NCBI RefSeq assembly: GCF_963675165.1
Contig: NC_087377.1
Coordinates: 306,001-370,000 of the forward strand
DNA from: Halichondria panicea
Taxonomy: Eukaryota > Porifera > Demospongiae > Suberitida > Halichondriidae
DNA length: 64,000 bases
Direction: 5' to 3'
A model generated the notes under the pieces. That model was not told where the DNA came from and made no database searches. It saw only the letters and a list, made by a program, of their open reading frames with translations. Positions within the stretch are counted from its first letter, which is position 1, and the number at the start of each line of letters is the position of its first letter. Shown here in pieces: positions 25,848 through 38,501 of this stretch. The translations under genes and the position numbers were made by a program.

Positions 25848-26211
25848 ATGGCCAAGAGGCCACACTGGACCACGGAGGAGGTTCTACAAGACATCTTGAA
25901 TGATGAGGAACCTGCAGAGGAGTGGGAAGAGGATATGGAAGAGGTAACAGCGGACAGGGATGAGCCAGTCATGCAGGGCAGTGACAAAGAATTTTCTGAT
26001 TGGGATGAAGGTGGGGTCTAAAACTAAACTGAATACCGATATAATTTATTACAACGCACATGTAGAAATGGAACCCCCGTCAACAGACAGCAATCCTGCA
26101 CAAGGTAAATATTAATAATTATAAGGTTAACAATTTGTACCAGCTATTGATAAATCCTTTCCTAGACGACGCAAGTGACGACACAAGTGGTCCAAGCAAC
26201 TCGTCACACGG
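25848..26211 (+). pseudogene. piggyBac-like N-terminal fragment
   Basis: Three exons in phase 1: 25848-26010, 26066-26104, 26165-26211. They encode MAKRPHWTTEEVLQDILNDE, then an acidic Ser/Asp-rich stretch (GSDKEFSDWDE, EMEPPSTDSNPAQ, DDASDDTSGPSNSSH). An acidic N-terminus after a short basic start is typical of piggyBac-type transposases, but the DDD catalytic core is absent: the next possible exon (about 26313) reaches a stop within repeat R. The assignment is weak since acidic regions are common. Confidence 0.35.
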
Positions 26212-26314
26212 TTTGTGCAATGTTATGAAGTACAATTACAATCAGTTCGACTTAATTTACAAAACATTAAATTATAATGTTACCTTGTTTCATATATTAA
26301 TTATAAATTATAGA

Positions 26315-27415
26315 CCAAGGAACAAGTACAGCAGTCATTCAGTGTTAGGTAGTGCCAGACCATCAAACCATCGCCTTGTCCATCCATATATACACAACCA
26401 TTAACCTACGTAGGGAGATAAAAGACTTTCTACACAACATAGCTATAGCTACTCATCTGTAAATTGCAGCCATTCAGTGTTAGGTAGTGCCAGACCATCA
26501 CCCTACGTAGGGAGATAAAAGACTTGCTACTCATCTGTATGTATGCTGTTACAGTGGCTCTTCCACAACCATCAACCTACACAGAGAGCATGAGAGACTT
26601 GTCACACAACATAGCTAGCTACTCATCTGTGTGTATGCTGTTACAGTGGCTTCTCCACACACAAATCAACCTACACAGAGAGCATGAGAGACACTGTACA
26701 CAATGGAGCTACTTATCTTTTGCTGTGAAGAGACATCCACCTACACACCATAGAAGCCAGCCGTTGATGTCTCCATAGCACACAAAACAATCGAGAGACA
26801 CTATAAATGATAGTAGTGGGCGGTGAGATCTGAGCCCTTCCCCCACATCTCCAGTCAAGCCCCGCCCCCTTCAGTACCTGCAATACATTATACAGTGATG
26901 AGGTTAGTAATCCTCCCTGGGTCCCAGAGCAGCATGGCTTGTCTGTACCTGGGGGAGAGAGGAGACAAAAGCAGTGAGAGAATGGAACACTAGTACAGTA
27001 GCTAGTAGGAGGAGCTGTGTGTGTGTGCATTGTGGCTGCAAGAGATGCATGGTTACATTGAGAGCAGCAGTTCAAACAAAACCATCCACTCCACACAATA
27101 CAATACCAGCCAATCACCACCACAGCTGACAACCATCATCCTAGTATTATCAATACACACACAATACATAATTATAACACCAGACAACAAAATTACACCC
27201 ATAGCTGTTTGTGCTGTGCAGAGAAGAGATGAGAAATTCCCACAACAACAAATCAATTCAACAGCGAAGACCACCAATTAATTCAGATCATTATTATCAT
27301 CTTAATACCAGACCTTGAATGAATGCACTCCTGACCAGACAAATCATTATAATCAAATCACACATCATCACCAAACCAGACTGTGCAACAAAATTTCCCA
27401 ACCCCACAACAACCA
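26315..27415. repeat. Dispersed repeat R, copy 3 (5' part)
   Basis: Same 5' portion as copy 2, with a second partial start at 26464. It ends at 27415, where it passes into unrelated AT-rich sequence. It lies 1.1 kb after copy 2; the piggyBac-like fragment sits between them. Confidence 0.85.
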
Positions 27416-27703
27416 CACACATAAATGAAAGGTGTCAATTTGGCATGCAAACGCGTGTCAAACTGCTTTCCCAAAAATTAACACACTAACACGGGTGTCA
27501 AATTAATATATGTCATTTTTACTGTGTCAAAACTGAAACATGCTGTAACTTTTGGTGTGTCGAACAGAGGTATGTCATTTTAAAACGTCACGGTTACAAG
27601 AATATGACCATATAAATAAAAATACACAAAAGGAACGCCGGAATTATACATAAATATCAAGTAAAACTGAATATAACATAATCATAATTGATACAGTCGG
27701 TAA
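27416..27703. other. AT-rich stretch before the SAM gene
   Basis: Repeated phrases such as GGTGTCAA, GTGTCAAACT and ATGTCATTTT suggest an old degenerate element. No frame, no clear ends. Confidence 0.3.
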
Positions 27704-30249
27704 CTAACTCGGTAATAACTTGGTAACAGTAAATGTACAGTTGGGGTAACTAATGTTGTTTAGCGAGTTTATGAATGATGAGTACCTCACTGTTTTTTTT
27801 ACAGATGTCTTTTTCACACCCATCAACACTTCCTGTATGAAGAGAAGGAGACCAGAGGCAGGTGATGGCTTGGGGTAACTGACGTAGAAGGCGTAGTATG
27901 TTGCAAACAAGCTGATAACCGAGTCAATGACACTGTCGCCCAATACTTCAAAGAGAACCTTTCCTTCACCAAGGATGAACGCTTGCATGCCATTCATGCT
28001 CTTGTCAGCAAAAATTGCAAGCCTTGGCTCTGGAAAGGTCTTTTCAGCTGTCACTTCCTCAATATCAGTCCCGACCTGCAACAAATAAGAGTTAAATTTG
28101 AGGTGCATGCTTCCACAATAATGACGCATGAAAGGAATTACAGTGTTACTGCCTCCGTATAATTATATAGCCGGTAATTTTCGGGAGACAAAATATTTGA
28201 TTACCGGCTATAATTATGCGTATATATACGTTGTTGTTTTTACTTACTTGATACAAAGTAAAAGCAGCTGCAGCTTTAGAGGCTACTCCTGCGGGCCTGA
28301 GTTGTGTGTCAATGAACAGAAGTCCCTTGTATAGCTCCGAGTTTCTTCAGAGTCAGTGGGCACTTCACCATCCATCTGCAGCAGAGTTGGAACAATCTTA
28401 GTCCAAGAATCTCTGATTCGAGAGATGGATTCCTCCCCACACATTAGCGTGAACTCCAACAGCACCTATAACATTTCAAGACTCAATAAATAACCAAGAA
28501 AACATTAGGTGTATAATTATGGTTAAATAAACAATTTAAAGAGCTAACGCACTTACCCATTGATTTCTTGTGAAGAAAGGATTATGTCAAAAGAAGAATT
28601 GACATCTTGTCACCTGAATCTCCAATTCTCTTCCTTCTTTGTTGGTGCGTCTCCCTTATTAACTGTGTAATTGCTGCGTTGTTAGGCGCTTTCTTGGTGA
28701 ATTGGTCGCACAACCGACCGTGGTTTCGATCGTATGCACATTCGTCCACACTGATAACGGAGTCTTGGCCAGGAGCGGCTTCAGCTGGCTTTGCTGCAAT
28801 TATTTGCACTAAGTGCGCCTTTTCTGTCTTGAGAGGTTTGATTGCTGACGGTACTGACCTCCTTCTCCGATTTCAGAAGAACATAGTAACCTGTTGCTTC
28901 ACTGTATGCTGCATGCATGTTGTATGATTAATTATAGCTATAAAAATTTGCAATTATGTATAATTATAATACATGCATGCATTGTTATTATTGTATAATG
29001 CTCACCCAATAGCATCCGTCAATTACAATCTTGTTTCGTAGCTGCTCAAAGCTATTACACAAAACCTTAGCCATTTCGTCGTACTGATTTCCTTTCGGAT
29101 TCGGGCAAAGACCATAATAGAAGAGGGAAGCTTCTCGTATTAATGCTAGTTTGTCTTTTCCGTAAATTTGTTTCGCTATTATTGCTCTGTTTACTCTCTC
29201 ACTGAATACTGGTGGAAGTGGGCACGGAGTTGGTAGGGTCTTCGTAGGTGCTGCCAGCACCAGTGGGCAAGGAGTTGGTAGGGTCTTCGTAGGTGCTGCC
29301 AGCACTTCGTACTCTTCTGTCCATGGCTTTTTAGCAGGTGGTTCAGCTGCTTCATCACTTCTTGCAGGCAGCATTGCTAGAGGATAGTTGGCCACAGCTT
29401 CGTCCTCAAAATCCCCCATGTTGTAATCCTCTATCAGATTATAGCTGGCACTCATTTGACGTATCGTACCACTCATGGAGCAATTTTCCTGTAGTTATAA
29501 AAGAACGTATATATTATGTCTCAAACTTAACACCACAGAATAAGGGTATTTCGTGGCCAAAAAATTGCCGCTTTGTTAAAGAATTGCACACTTGTGCAAT
29601 GTATGAAATAGAAGCCCCTGTAGTGTGCTATGGTGGTTAGCAACAATTGTAGTTGAACGCCCACATTTACCACAATGCTCAGCTCAGTAGAATGGGGTAG
29701 AATGAGAATTGCAGTTGAATACAGTACAATGGGTACAATAGAGCACGGTATAGAATGGGTAGCATATTCTAGAATTGCAGTACAATGGGTTAACTCTTTT
29801 AAGCACTCAACAATTAAAATTACCTGCTATAATTATGGTACTAAAGTAAAATGTGTAAATGATTCTAACCTTTTCAAGAAGAGATTTGAGTGCCATCCTC
29901 AATCCACTCTGCGGCAACATATGCTTAAATTCCTCAAAGTCATTGGGTAGTTAAAGCAGTGCAATGCCATCAATTAGGTTTTCTGTAAGTGCAAACAGAT
30001 AATAATGTACTATAAAAGCTAAGAATATACCTAAGAAGACACTATAATAATTATTAGTCTACGAGTTGTACCTTTGAATGCAGAAACTACTGTTTCAGGA
30101 AAGCAGTTTTCCCTCAAGAGTCTCCCCACATCAGTTACAGACAACTTTTCCATCTCTTTCAAGGTTCTTTCAAGGTTTCTAAGTAACAAGTCTAGAGAAT
30201 ATTGCTCTAGGCTATATCTAGTGCGCATGCGCTCTAGATAAAACTGCAT
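27704..30249 (-). pseudogene. Decayed SAM-domain gene of an expanded animal family (SAMD3-like)
   Basis: Exons on the minus strand: 30072-30249 (MEKLSVTDVGRLLRENCFPE), 29870-29982 (NLIDGIALL, stop, LPNDFEEFKHMLPQSGLRMA), 29006-29488 (KLALIREASLFYYGLCPNPK, YDEMAKVLCNSFEQL), about 28570-28890 (NRRRRSVPSAIKPLKTEKAH), about 28260-28470, and 27704-28080 (LGDSVIDSVISLFATYYAFY, LFIQEVLMGVKK). The order SAM, central basic region and C-terminal hydrophobic region fits multi-copy SAMD3-like genes of fish and invertebrates. Lesions: TAA at 29951-29953 inside the SAM domain, TGA at 28873-28875 before NRRRR, and frame changes near 28340 and 28600. Function unknown; family call is from memory of the pattern. 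Confidence 0.55.
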
Positions 30250-30348
30250 AAAATATCGAAATTGGTAACTATTATATTACTGATAAATACAAGCGTGCAA
30301 AGCAGTTAGCTCATCAGGTCTCTATAGATATATCTTTCCGTATTAATT

Positions 30349-33277
30349 ATGGCTGACAACTGTGTAGTGACCTGTTGCATGTGTCTTTTTCAGTGCTATT
30401 CCCACAAGTCTCTGCTAAAGCACACTCTTGCTGTTCATCAAAATGATCCAAGATTTATGGTCAATTGTAGTGTATGTGGCAAGTCAGCAACAAAATGGGA
30501 GACTTTGAGGAAGCATTTACGAAAGCATGGTAAGTCAGCTAATGAGATCATACATAATAATAGATCTAGCATTAAAACTACTACTATTTAATACATCTAT
30601 AGTTTTGAATATTACATCTATAGTTTTGAAGTACTTCAACCATTTTTTATAATTATATACAGATGTTCAGATCGACGCAAGTGATCCAATTACAAGTGAC
30701 CCAGAATCTTGTACAACCACAAATGATGACGTTGACGACGATTCACTACCATCGGTTACATCGGCTCATCCCAAGTTTGACCGGGCCATGTTTCTTCTTC
30801 GCAGCACTAGCAGTTTAGCACTTAATTATTCAAGCATCGAACATCTATGCGAATCAACACAGACACTAATGGAGCAAACTGCAGGACAAATGCAGCAGAA
30901 AATGTTGTGTTGTCTTCAAGAAAAAGGCATCACTGTGGATGAGGTCGTGAAGAAGATTGTCACAGAATGTTGCAATGTTGATGAAATGTTTAGCGGTTTG
31001 TCTTCACGAGCGTTAAGAGAGAAATACTACAAACAGCATCTCAATTATGTGGTAATTAACGTATTATTTTGTTATCAGTACAATGTAGCATGAAGGTACA
31101 TGCATTGTTTTATCATCTCATCATGTTAAATTACTGTATATGCATGCAATTACAAAATGTATGTTACTAGGAACCATCACCATCACTTCTCAACAAGAAC
31201 TTGGACTGGGTGAATGACCACGGCAAGATGCATCTGAAGGAGGTTGAGGCTAAGGGGTACTACATTGATCTCTGGGAGAGCTTGAGGTTTGTGCTATTTA
31301 CCAACTCAATCACTGGTTTTATTTTTATAACTTAATTGTCAGAGTTTGCTATCAAATCCAAATCCTGCTGTTAGAGAAGAGATCATTGGAAAAAGTCATG
31401 TCAGTACAGATGGTAGCATGCGCGATATCTGTGATGGGGACTTTGTTAAGAAACATCCAGTCTTTCGAGCACATCCAGATGGTTTACAGTTTTTACTGTA
31501 TCATGATGACATTGAAGTTTGTAATCCTCTCGGAACCAGTGCTGGAGTTCACAAGTTTGGTGAGAATTGCATTACATGTTGGTTTATACCTTTTTATAAT
31601 GACATGTAGGTGTGTTTTACTATATATATACATTGGGAAACATAAGACCAGTGTTTCGATCATCGCTCCAAGCTATTCAACTACTTGGAGTGGCTAAGTC
31701 ATCGGACATGAATCAGAGTGCACGTGATATCCTCCTCAGAAACTTTGTTCAATGCATGAAATTGCTTTCAACAGTAAGTGTTGCTGGTAGTTTTCTTTTT
31801 TTTAACATTACCGTGACGTACCTATGATAATGGATATCTCGTGTGTATACATTTCAAATATGCTATTGCAGGATGAAGGATACAGGTTAGAGCTAGACTC
31901 AGGTGTGGTAGTACTTCATGGAGCTGTCGTCTGTCTCTGTGGTGACATACCTGCTAGTAATTTTCTTGGAGGTTTTAAAAAAGGTGTTGGGTTTGCGCTA
32001 CGGAAATGCAGGCAGTGTCTTTGTTCGAAAGAAGATTTAAAACATAATGTGAGTTAAAAAACCACTGGTGCTAATTGTATTAATTTTTAACTACTTATAG
32101 TTTCATGTTGGTGCGTATACCCTGAGAGACTCTCATAGTCACAACCATTACTGTCAGCTAGTGGAAAGTGATGTGAATGGATGTTTGGGGTACTCAACTA
32201 CGTATGGAGTGAATAATGCGAGCATTCTTCTGGACATTCCATTCTTTGATGTCACCAAATGTCTTCCGTACGACATAATGCACACAATATTTGAAGGTAA
32301 AAATTCATTCAATAGCACACAAATATAAATTATTGCTTCTGTTCATTAGGTGTTGCTCCACGTCTCCTCAAAGAGCTTCTTGTTACTTTTATCAATATCA
32401 AGAAGTACTTCACCTTGTCAGAGCTCAACCAATCTCTTGCATCCCACCATTACGGATATTCAGAGCTTGACACCAAACCAAACACAATTACTGGGTCGAC
32501 GATGGAGTATCATATCAAACAGAAAGGTGAATGTTCATATCATTTTCCCCACTTTTGTACAATGCTTACTTTCATAATTAAAAAGCACATAAATCATCAT
32601 TACACGCAGCTTCTCAGATGAAAGCACTGATCCGATTATTCCCGTTTATCATGGGGGGCTTTGTTCCAGAGGGCGATGAACACTGGGGTCTTCTCCTAAC
32701 TCTGTGGGATATCTGCACAATGGTGACCGCATTTGTGGTTACAGAGGCAGATGCTTCTGATCTGGCATGGAAAGTAGAGTTGTTGCTAGAAACATATGTG
32801 CAACTCTATCCAAACTCGCCCTATGTTCCAAAGATGCATTATCTTCTGCATCTACCTGACGAACTATTAAGGTATTCTAAAATGTCTAAATTAATGCATA
32901 AAGTATATACTTTATTTCATTAGATTTGGTCAACCACGAAACACATGGTGTATGCGGTTTGAATCCAAGAATAAGGAGTTAAAAGGTTTCACCTCAAACT
33001 GCTTTAAGAATGTCCCATACAGTGTGAGTGTCCGACACCAGCAGAGGTATTGTCACCTTCTAGCAGTGCGTCCTGGACAAGAGATGTCAAATTTCTTGTA
33101 CAAAGGAGATGAAGTATCCTCAGGTAAATTTCTATTGCTGTTTGTAAATACAGAATAATTATTACTTTGGAGCTAACTTTTCCTAGGAAAATCTGTCATT
33201 TTGGACAATGATCTGGTAGCACCGGTTACACAACTGTGTGGATTGGACCACCCTCAGCTGCCACTTGTTGCTTATCG
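30349..33277 (+). mobile_element. Intron-rich CACTA/Tnp2-like transposase gene, 3' truncated
   Basis: Eleven exons keep one open frame (about 722 residues): 30349-30529, 30663-31051, 31171-31286, 31345-31559, 31610-31773, 31872-32048, 32101-32296, 32350-32526, 32610-32871, 32924-33123, 33187-33277. N-terminus has C2H2-like fingers (CCMCLFQCYSHKSLLKH, CSVCGKSATKWETLRKH). The core has CLCGDIPASNFLGGF followed by CRQC, then PYDIMHTIFEGV and MHYLLHLPDELL. A D-x-P-A motif followed by CxxC and a DxMH..F.G motif are marks of Tnp2/CACTA-type transposases. No stop or frameshift seen. The frame runs on toward 33390, where repeat R interrupts. Could be a domesticated gene or a recently active element; terminal repeats were not found. 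Confidence 0.7.
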
Positions 33278-33389
33278 GTTAGTTTCGTTACCTTTCACAA
33301 CAAGCTTGTACCAGTGTATACATTTTTAATTGTTACGATGTCAGCAAACAAACCCACAGCATTATGTTTAAAACAACAGTAACTACATG

Positions 33390-34870
33390 CAATCAAATCA
33401 ACCACAGAAGGACCACCACCAGTAGTCCAGTAGTTTCCTTGCCCAAGGGACTAATACAATAAGGGCATAATAAACTAAAGGGACCCTGTGACTGTGAGTA
33501 CCATTAACTAATCTAGCACAGAAGTAATTAACCAGAATGTGTGGGATGGTTCAACAACAGTAGACTCACAGAGACAACACCTCCTTGCTCTTGAAGACCT
33601 CGTCGACTCCAGTTGCAACAAGCCTGGCACGCAAGGCTTGCACAAGTGCTCAAGACTACTCTTCACTAATCCAGTCAAAAGCTACAGTTCCCTTGGCACA
33701 CCTATAGTTTAGTTAAAGCCTGAACTTACCAATTCCATGTGCAGTAGGCACAGAGTTAAGATCCTAAAAAAGCTGTCATAACAGATTAGCATAAGCAGCA
33801 GTTGTCTAACTATATTATAGCTAGCTATTCTAATGATCCTAGCTATTAAACTAACTTATAGTCTATTGGAACTGATAACGAGATCCCAATTATGGCAGGA
33901 TCCTGTGCTGCTTTCCCTTTAGGCAGTTACTAACGGCAGAGTGCTCCCTCAATAGACTGGAGTGCCATGAGTAATCCATCTTTGCACCCCGAAGGCTGGT
34001 TCGACAACGGTTTCAAGAACAAGAAGATGCTGTCCTGCGACCCGACTGTTGAAGAACCTTCCACACACATTCTGATTGATTACTTCAGTGCTATGGACAC
34101 CATCCCTCCTCCTCCCCCCCCCCCACCAAAGGGTTCAAGGCCATGCAGGTAATATACTCTTAGCAATGCGTATTTAAAACAGTACACAAAAAGCGTTGTC
34201 GACACGAGTTTAGCCGTGCATACATGCATTTAACGTGCGCTTTGCTGGCAAGTATGTATCTATTAAGCTGCATGCATGACCTACACACCTCACAGTCAAG
34301 AAGGGGCCACCACACTTAGACACACGGAATACCAGAACATAAACCTTCCACTATCAACAAACAAAGCAACACCGATACACTCAAAGGCCAGAGAGTGAAC
34401 AATCGAATGCAACAAGATACACACACACCACATACAACAAGCTACACACAAGATGAACATGCAGACGTATAGTTTCAACTTACAAATGACTCCTGCAGCC
34501 TGCACTGCTTCCGATGATCCAGCTCTATCTTTCCATGGCTGGATATTCGCGATGGTTCTGCAACACAGTAAAAGGCCTGCGCTGTTTCTGCAACACAGCC
34601 TGGTGAAATGCTCGCGATGTTCTGCAACACAGTGGAAAGCTCGCGCTGTTTCTGCAACACACTGGATGGTTCGCGATGTTTTTGTAACACGGCTGCAAAA
34701 AAATCAAGTCAATAGCAATCAATAAAACATGACCAAATAGACAACTACAATGCTTCAAAAAAGGCTTCCTAGCGTAACATTCCTGCAAACATGCGAGCTA
34801 CAAGCAAGCAAAGAAACTCACCTCTTCCAGCAACACACTTCGCTTCTTCTTCAACGAGCATGCTGACTAT
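33390..34870. repeat. Dispersed repeat R, copy 4 (3' part), breaking the CACTA-like gene
   Basis: Starts at the position equal to about 485 in copy 1 and continues past the 30-bp tandem block. Its left edge follows directly after the last open exon of the CACTA-like transposase, so it probably cut off the 3' end of that gene. It carries a full copy of the MSNPSLHPEGWFDNGF frame (33967 onward). Confidence 0.85.
34546..34690. repeat. 30-bp tandem repeat in R copy 4
   Basis: Diverged equivalent of the block at 1526-1672, with indels between units. Confidence 0.8.
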
Positions 34871-34983
34871 AAAAGGGGCGTGCCCTGGGCACTCGAGGCG
34901 GAAATGATTAAATATGGCCGCGTGCGATAAACTCTCTGGCCTCTTTTGCTTCACTGCTCGCTTCATGCACACATGGTTTTACT

Positions 34984-35772
34984 TTGATACGCCCCTTATA
35001 CCTAGCCTCCTTCGCAGCCTCTCCTTTTTCTGGTCTTTGTCACAGAAGAGAAATATTGGAGGAACAAAGAAAGAAAGAAGGAAGCAACTAAGAAAAAGGA
35101 GAGCTGCCTTGCTAAGTCCCGTGATCCCCTACTGAAGTAGACAAATTTTAACGAGCGTGGGCGAGAGAAAACCTCAATAACTGTCCTCCCACACAGTACT
35201 TGGAGCGCATTTACCAGGAACATAATCTGTTATGAACAGTACAGTGCAGTGCAGTGCAGTAGAGTCAGCCTTCGTGAGACCTTTAGTCAGTAGAGGAAGT
35301 ATGAAAGACTAGAGTAGAGTAGACTATACTGCTGTGATAATTATATCTACTAATCAAGTGGGTCTGTTCTGAACTCAGGAAAAAAAACTGAGCTAAATTT
35401 AGATATTTAGTCTCTTTAGTCTTTACTAGGTAAGCCCTCGTCTACGATGTTGATTCTGGCTTACTATCTACGATGCTAACAGCTTTTATTTAGAGTTTGC
35501 AATGTGCCGCCTAGTTGGGCGGAGTCCAACCAAACCTGGTTGGACTCCGCCCAACTAGGCTCCGCCTAGCTAGTGATTGCCCACGTTCATTTTCACTTGT
35601 CTACCACTTGTCTACCGTCACCCAACTTAGCAAGGCAGGAGGCTCTCCTTTTTCTTAGTCTCTTCCTTCTTTCTTTCTTTGTTCCTCCAATTAGTCCCGT
35701 ATTTTATCTTATTGAACTATGACAAAGAACAGAAAAAGGAGAGGCTGCAAAGGAGGCTACCTTATACCTGCA
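34984..35772. mobile_element. Foldback element with about 170-bp inverted arms
   Basis: The left arm (about 34984-35150) and right arm (about 35590-35772) share, in opposite orientation, GCAGCCTCTCCTTTTTCTG, TTGGAGGAACAAAGAAAGAA, AAGAAAAAGGAGAGC and TGCCTTGCTAAGT. The centre holds a perfect 24-bp hairpin. No protein is encoded. It lies just upstream of the Kolobok-like gene. Confidence 0.8.
35509..35560. other. Perfect 24-bp-stem hairpin
   Basis: GCCTAGTTGGGCGGAGTCCA (plus ACCA) pairs with its exact complement across a 4-nt AACC loop. It is GC-rich compared with its surroundings and would be a strong cruciform or replication-slippage site inside the foldback element. Confidence 0.9.
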
Positions 35773-35827
35773 TGCATGTAGCACCTTGGCTCACAAGATA
35801 CTTTGTTCAAAAAAGAGCAAAAAAAAA

Positions 35828-38501
35828 TGGCTGAAAGATGTGACAACTCTCGTTCTCTACCCAAGAAGAAGCGTGCTAGGCATGGTTTTCGGTACCAAAT
35901 GGAGCTGAATTTCAATACTGAAGATGCAAAGCAGGCTTTTGTAGCTAGGATAGATAGGGCAAAGCATTCTCTTGCTGCTATTAGACTCGCATGCCGTCAC
36001 TGTTGCAGGCGAACAGTACACGAGTCTCTACACAGAGTTTGACCACTCCCTTTCTCAAGGGCTGGCTGGCGAGTCTATGCTGCTACAGCTAGAGGCTCAT
36101 TGCCCTTGGACAGCAGAGAGCTTATTTCTGTCCTGTTGGACAAGTTGGAGCAGGAGCAGGAGCAGGCAGGTGCTGTTCCTGAGAGAGAAGACCTACAATC
36201 TGATAAATCCAAAGTCTTCCCAATGTTGGAGAATTCAGGTTTGTGTGTGTCAATAGCTTTGTATAAAGACGTTACTTCTTGTTTAGGAATATTTACTAGC
36301 AATACACTGACGCTAGTGATGAACAGTTGTTCGTGTGTGAACTGAAGACTTTGTTCCGTCTTTTCACTGGCCTATCCCAAGCATGTGACCAGTGCCAATC
36401 TTATTGTCGTAGGCCGACCAATTTTCGCCAGGTATTTCTGATCCAATAGAGCCCAATACATGATGTATGCAATATAATATTGTTTTTCAGAACGGGCATG
36501 TTGTCCGATTTGAATTCAAGTGTGGAAAATGTGGAAAGTGACAGTGGTGGGCTAGCTCGCGAACACTCGGTGGACGATACCTTGTCAATCAAAAGTGAGT
36601 ATAATTCCATACGTTTTCAAGATTAACTTGGAATCCTATTTATTGCAGGATCGTCCATGCTTTTACTTGTGCTGGAGTTCTCCCAAGCCAGTACCTTCAC
36701 TTTAGTAGTCATGCTGGCTTGGGAAAAGTTAGTTCATGGTATATTTCGTCAAGTAAGTGTATGTTATAATTGTACTCTTACAAAACACTGTGACGTTACA
36801 GTGTACAAGAAAGGTGGATACTTAGACGTCGTGAACGCTTGTGCCAAGGCATCCATGTTGAGAGCGATTGACGAAGTGAAGGCATTGCCTGGTTACTCGC
36901 AGGACGGTGAGGTAATGAATTCTTATGTGCTAGTTTTGTTTTTGTTTTTCAGTAATGACTTTATCAATAGTGGGTAATAACAGATGCTCGCCACGACTCA
37001 ACAGCAAATGCTTATAACACGACTGTTCCCTGTCTCTCGGGAAGGTAAACTAATTATTTTCATTATCTACAAGTGTGCTGCTGTCGTTTATCATAATTTT
37101 TATGAAAATTATCTTTTTCTAGTACGAAAAGAATTGTTGGGTGTTCGACTGTTTCCAGGAAAGAACACATCTGTGCTCAGACTCGAGAAGTAGCGTGTAC
37201 TAAGATAGTTCTTCCGGAAGTCATATATAGATAAAGGTATGTTCAAGCATCAACATTATGAGGTTGTGTTTATTTTTTGTGGATATTATGTCTCAGGTCT
37301 TAATATTGTTGAAGTAGCACATGATAATCAGCCAGTAGTCAAGAGATTTGTCACTGATGATCTCAACCTTACAAACTCGTACGACACATGGCATGGTAAG
37401 TGTGTAGAATCTCAAATCTCAATTATTACCGTGTCCGTGTATTTTCAGGCACTAAGAATGTAGCGAAGAAGATGAAGAAAGTAGCAATTGGGACCAAAAA
37501 GGCTCAAGGAAAGACGTGGTTTCCAGAGTTATCTGACAAACGTAAGCTTTGATTATAAAAGTGCTCAGTAACATAAAAATATTTGTCAATAGGTAAAAGT
37601 ACGAAAGTTCACTTGTACTACTGTATGAAGAACTGTGAGCAGTCAGCAGACAATCTAAGAAAGAACATTCTGAATATCGTTAAACATTATCAGGTGAGTG
37701 TGTATGATAACAAGTTGTCCGTACTCTGTACACCAATAACATTTATAATCGTGTTCTCAGAACGAGCACTCAGATTGTGACGAAGCGTCCCCCTGTAAGC
37801 GTCCAGGGTACAAGCCCACGAACATAAAACTAGAGGATCCTCTTGCAATCGAGTCATTCACGTCAGCACTAAAAGACACCCTTATTTACAAGAATGCCGA
37901 ATCATATTGTCGAGTGAGGTTTTTTTCTAATTATATTAAAATTCATATGATGTTGTTTTTACAGTGTCGAGACACATTCTGGGGGGAGTCTTTCAATCAC
38001 CAGCTGCTCACATACATCTCGAAACGTGTACACTTTGGGGAAGCTACATTAAACATGAGAATGAACCTTGCTATTATGGACTGGGTACGTTATGCTGGCT
38101 AATAATGTATGTGTGACTGTACATTCATTCATTTGTTTACTTCAGAACGAGAATGTACGTAGAGGGTGTACAAGTGAACGACTGGTTCAGGACATGAGAA
38201 GACCGGATCGTAGGACTCCCGTAAGAGTGCTGAAGGAAAAATCGTTCAACTTTGCCGGAGAATATGGGAGAATTACGAGCAGCAGAGAAAAGTTGACCTC
38301 AGGTACTGCGTAATATATTTTATGTGCAATCTACATAATTTATTTTACATATAATTTTATAATTTTGCTACATGTATATATGTGCAGTGAGTTTGTAGAG
38401 GACGTGCAACCTGAGCAATCAGATGAGCCAGTAGATGAAAACGAGGACCTATTAAACGATGGTGTACATGTACTTGACGAAGATCTTTATGAAGACATAT
38501 A
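35828..38501 (+). pseudogene. Decayed Kolobok-like DDE transposase gene
   Basis: Plus-strand exons encode RARHGFRYQMELNF, LDSRELISVLLDKLEQE, NGHVVRFEFKCGKCGK, WASSRTLGGRYLVNQ, KIVHAFTCAGVLPSQYLHF, WVITDARHDSTANAYNTT, NSYDTWHGTKNV, KTWFPELSDK, VHLYYCMKNCEQSADNLRK, CRDTFWGESFNHQLL and NENVRRGCTSERL. DARHDS, YDTWHG and GESFN fit the three acidic positions of a DDE core. This arrangement is common in fish, cnidarian and sponge genomes; I place it near Kolobok by memory. Lesions: TGA at 36539-36541 between CGK and QWWASS, TAA at 37232-37234 with a phase mismatch, and frame jumps in the first 400 bp. An acidic tail (EFVEDVQPEQSDEPVDENED) ends at 38501. Confidence 0.6.
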
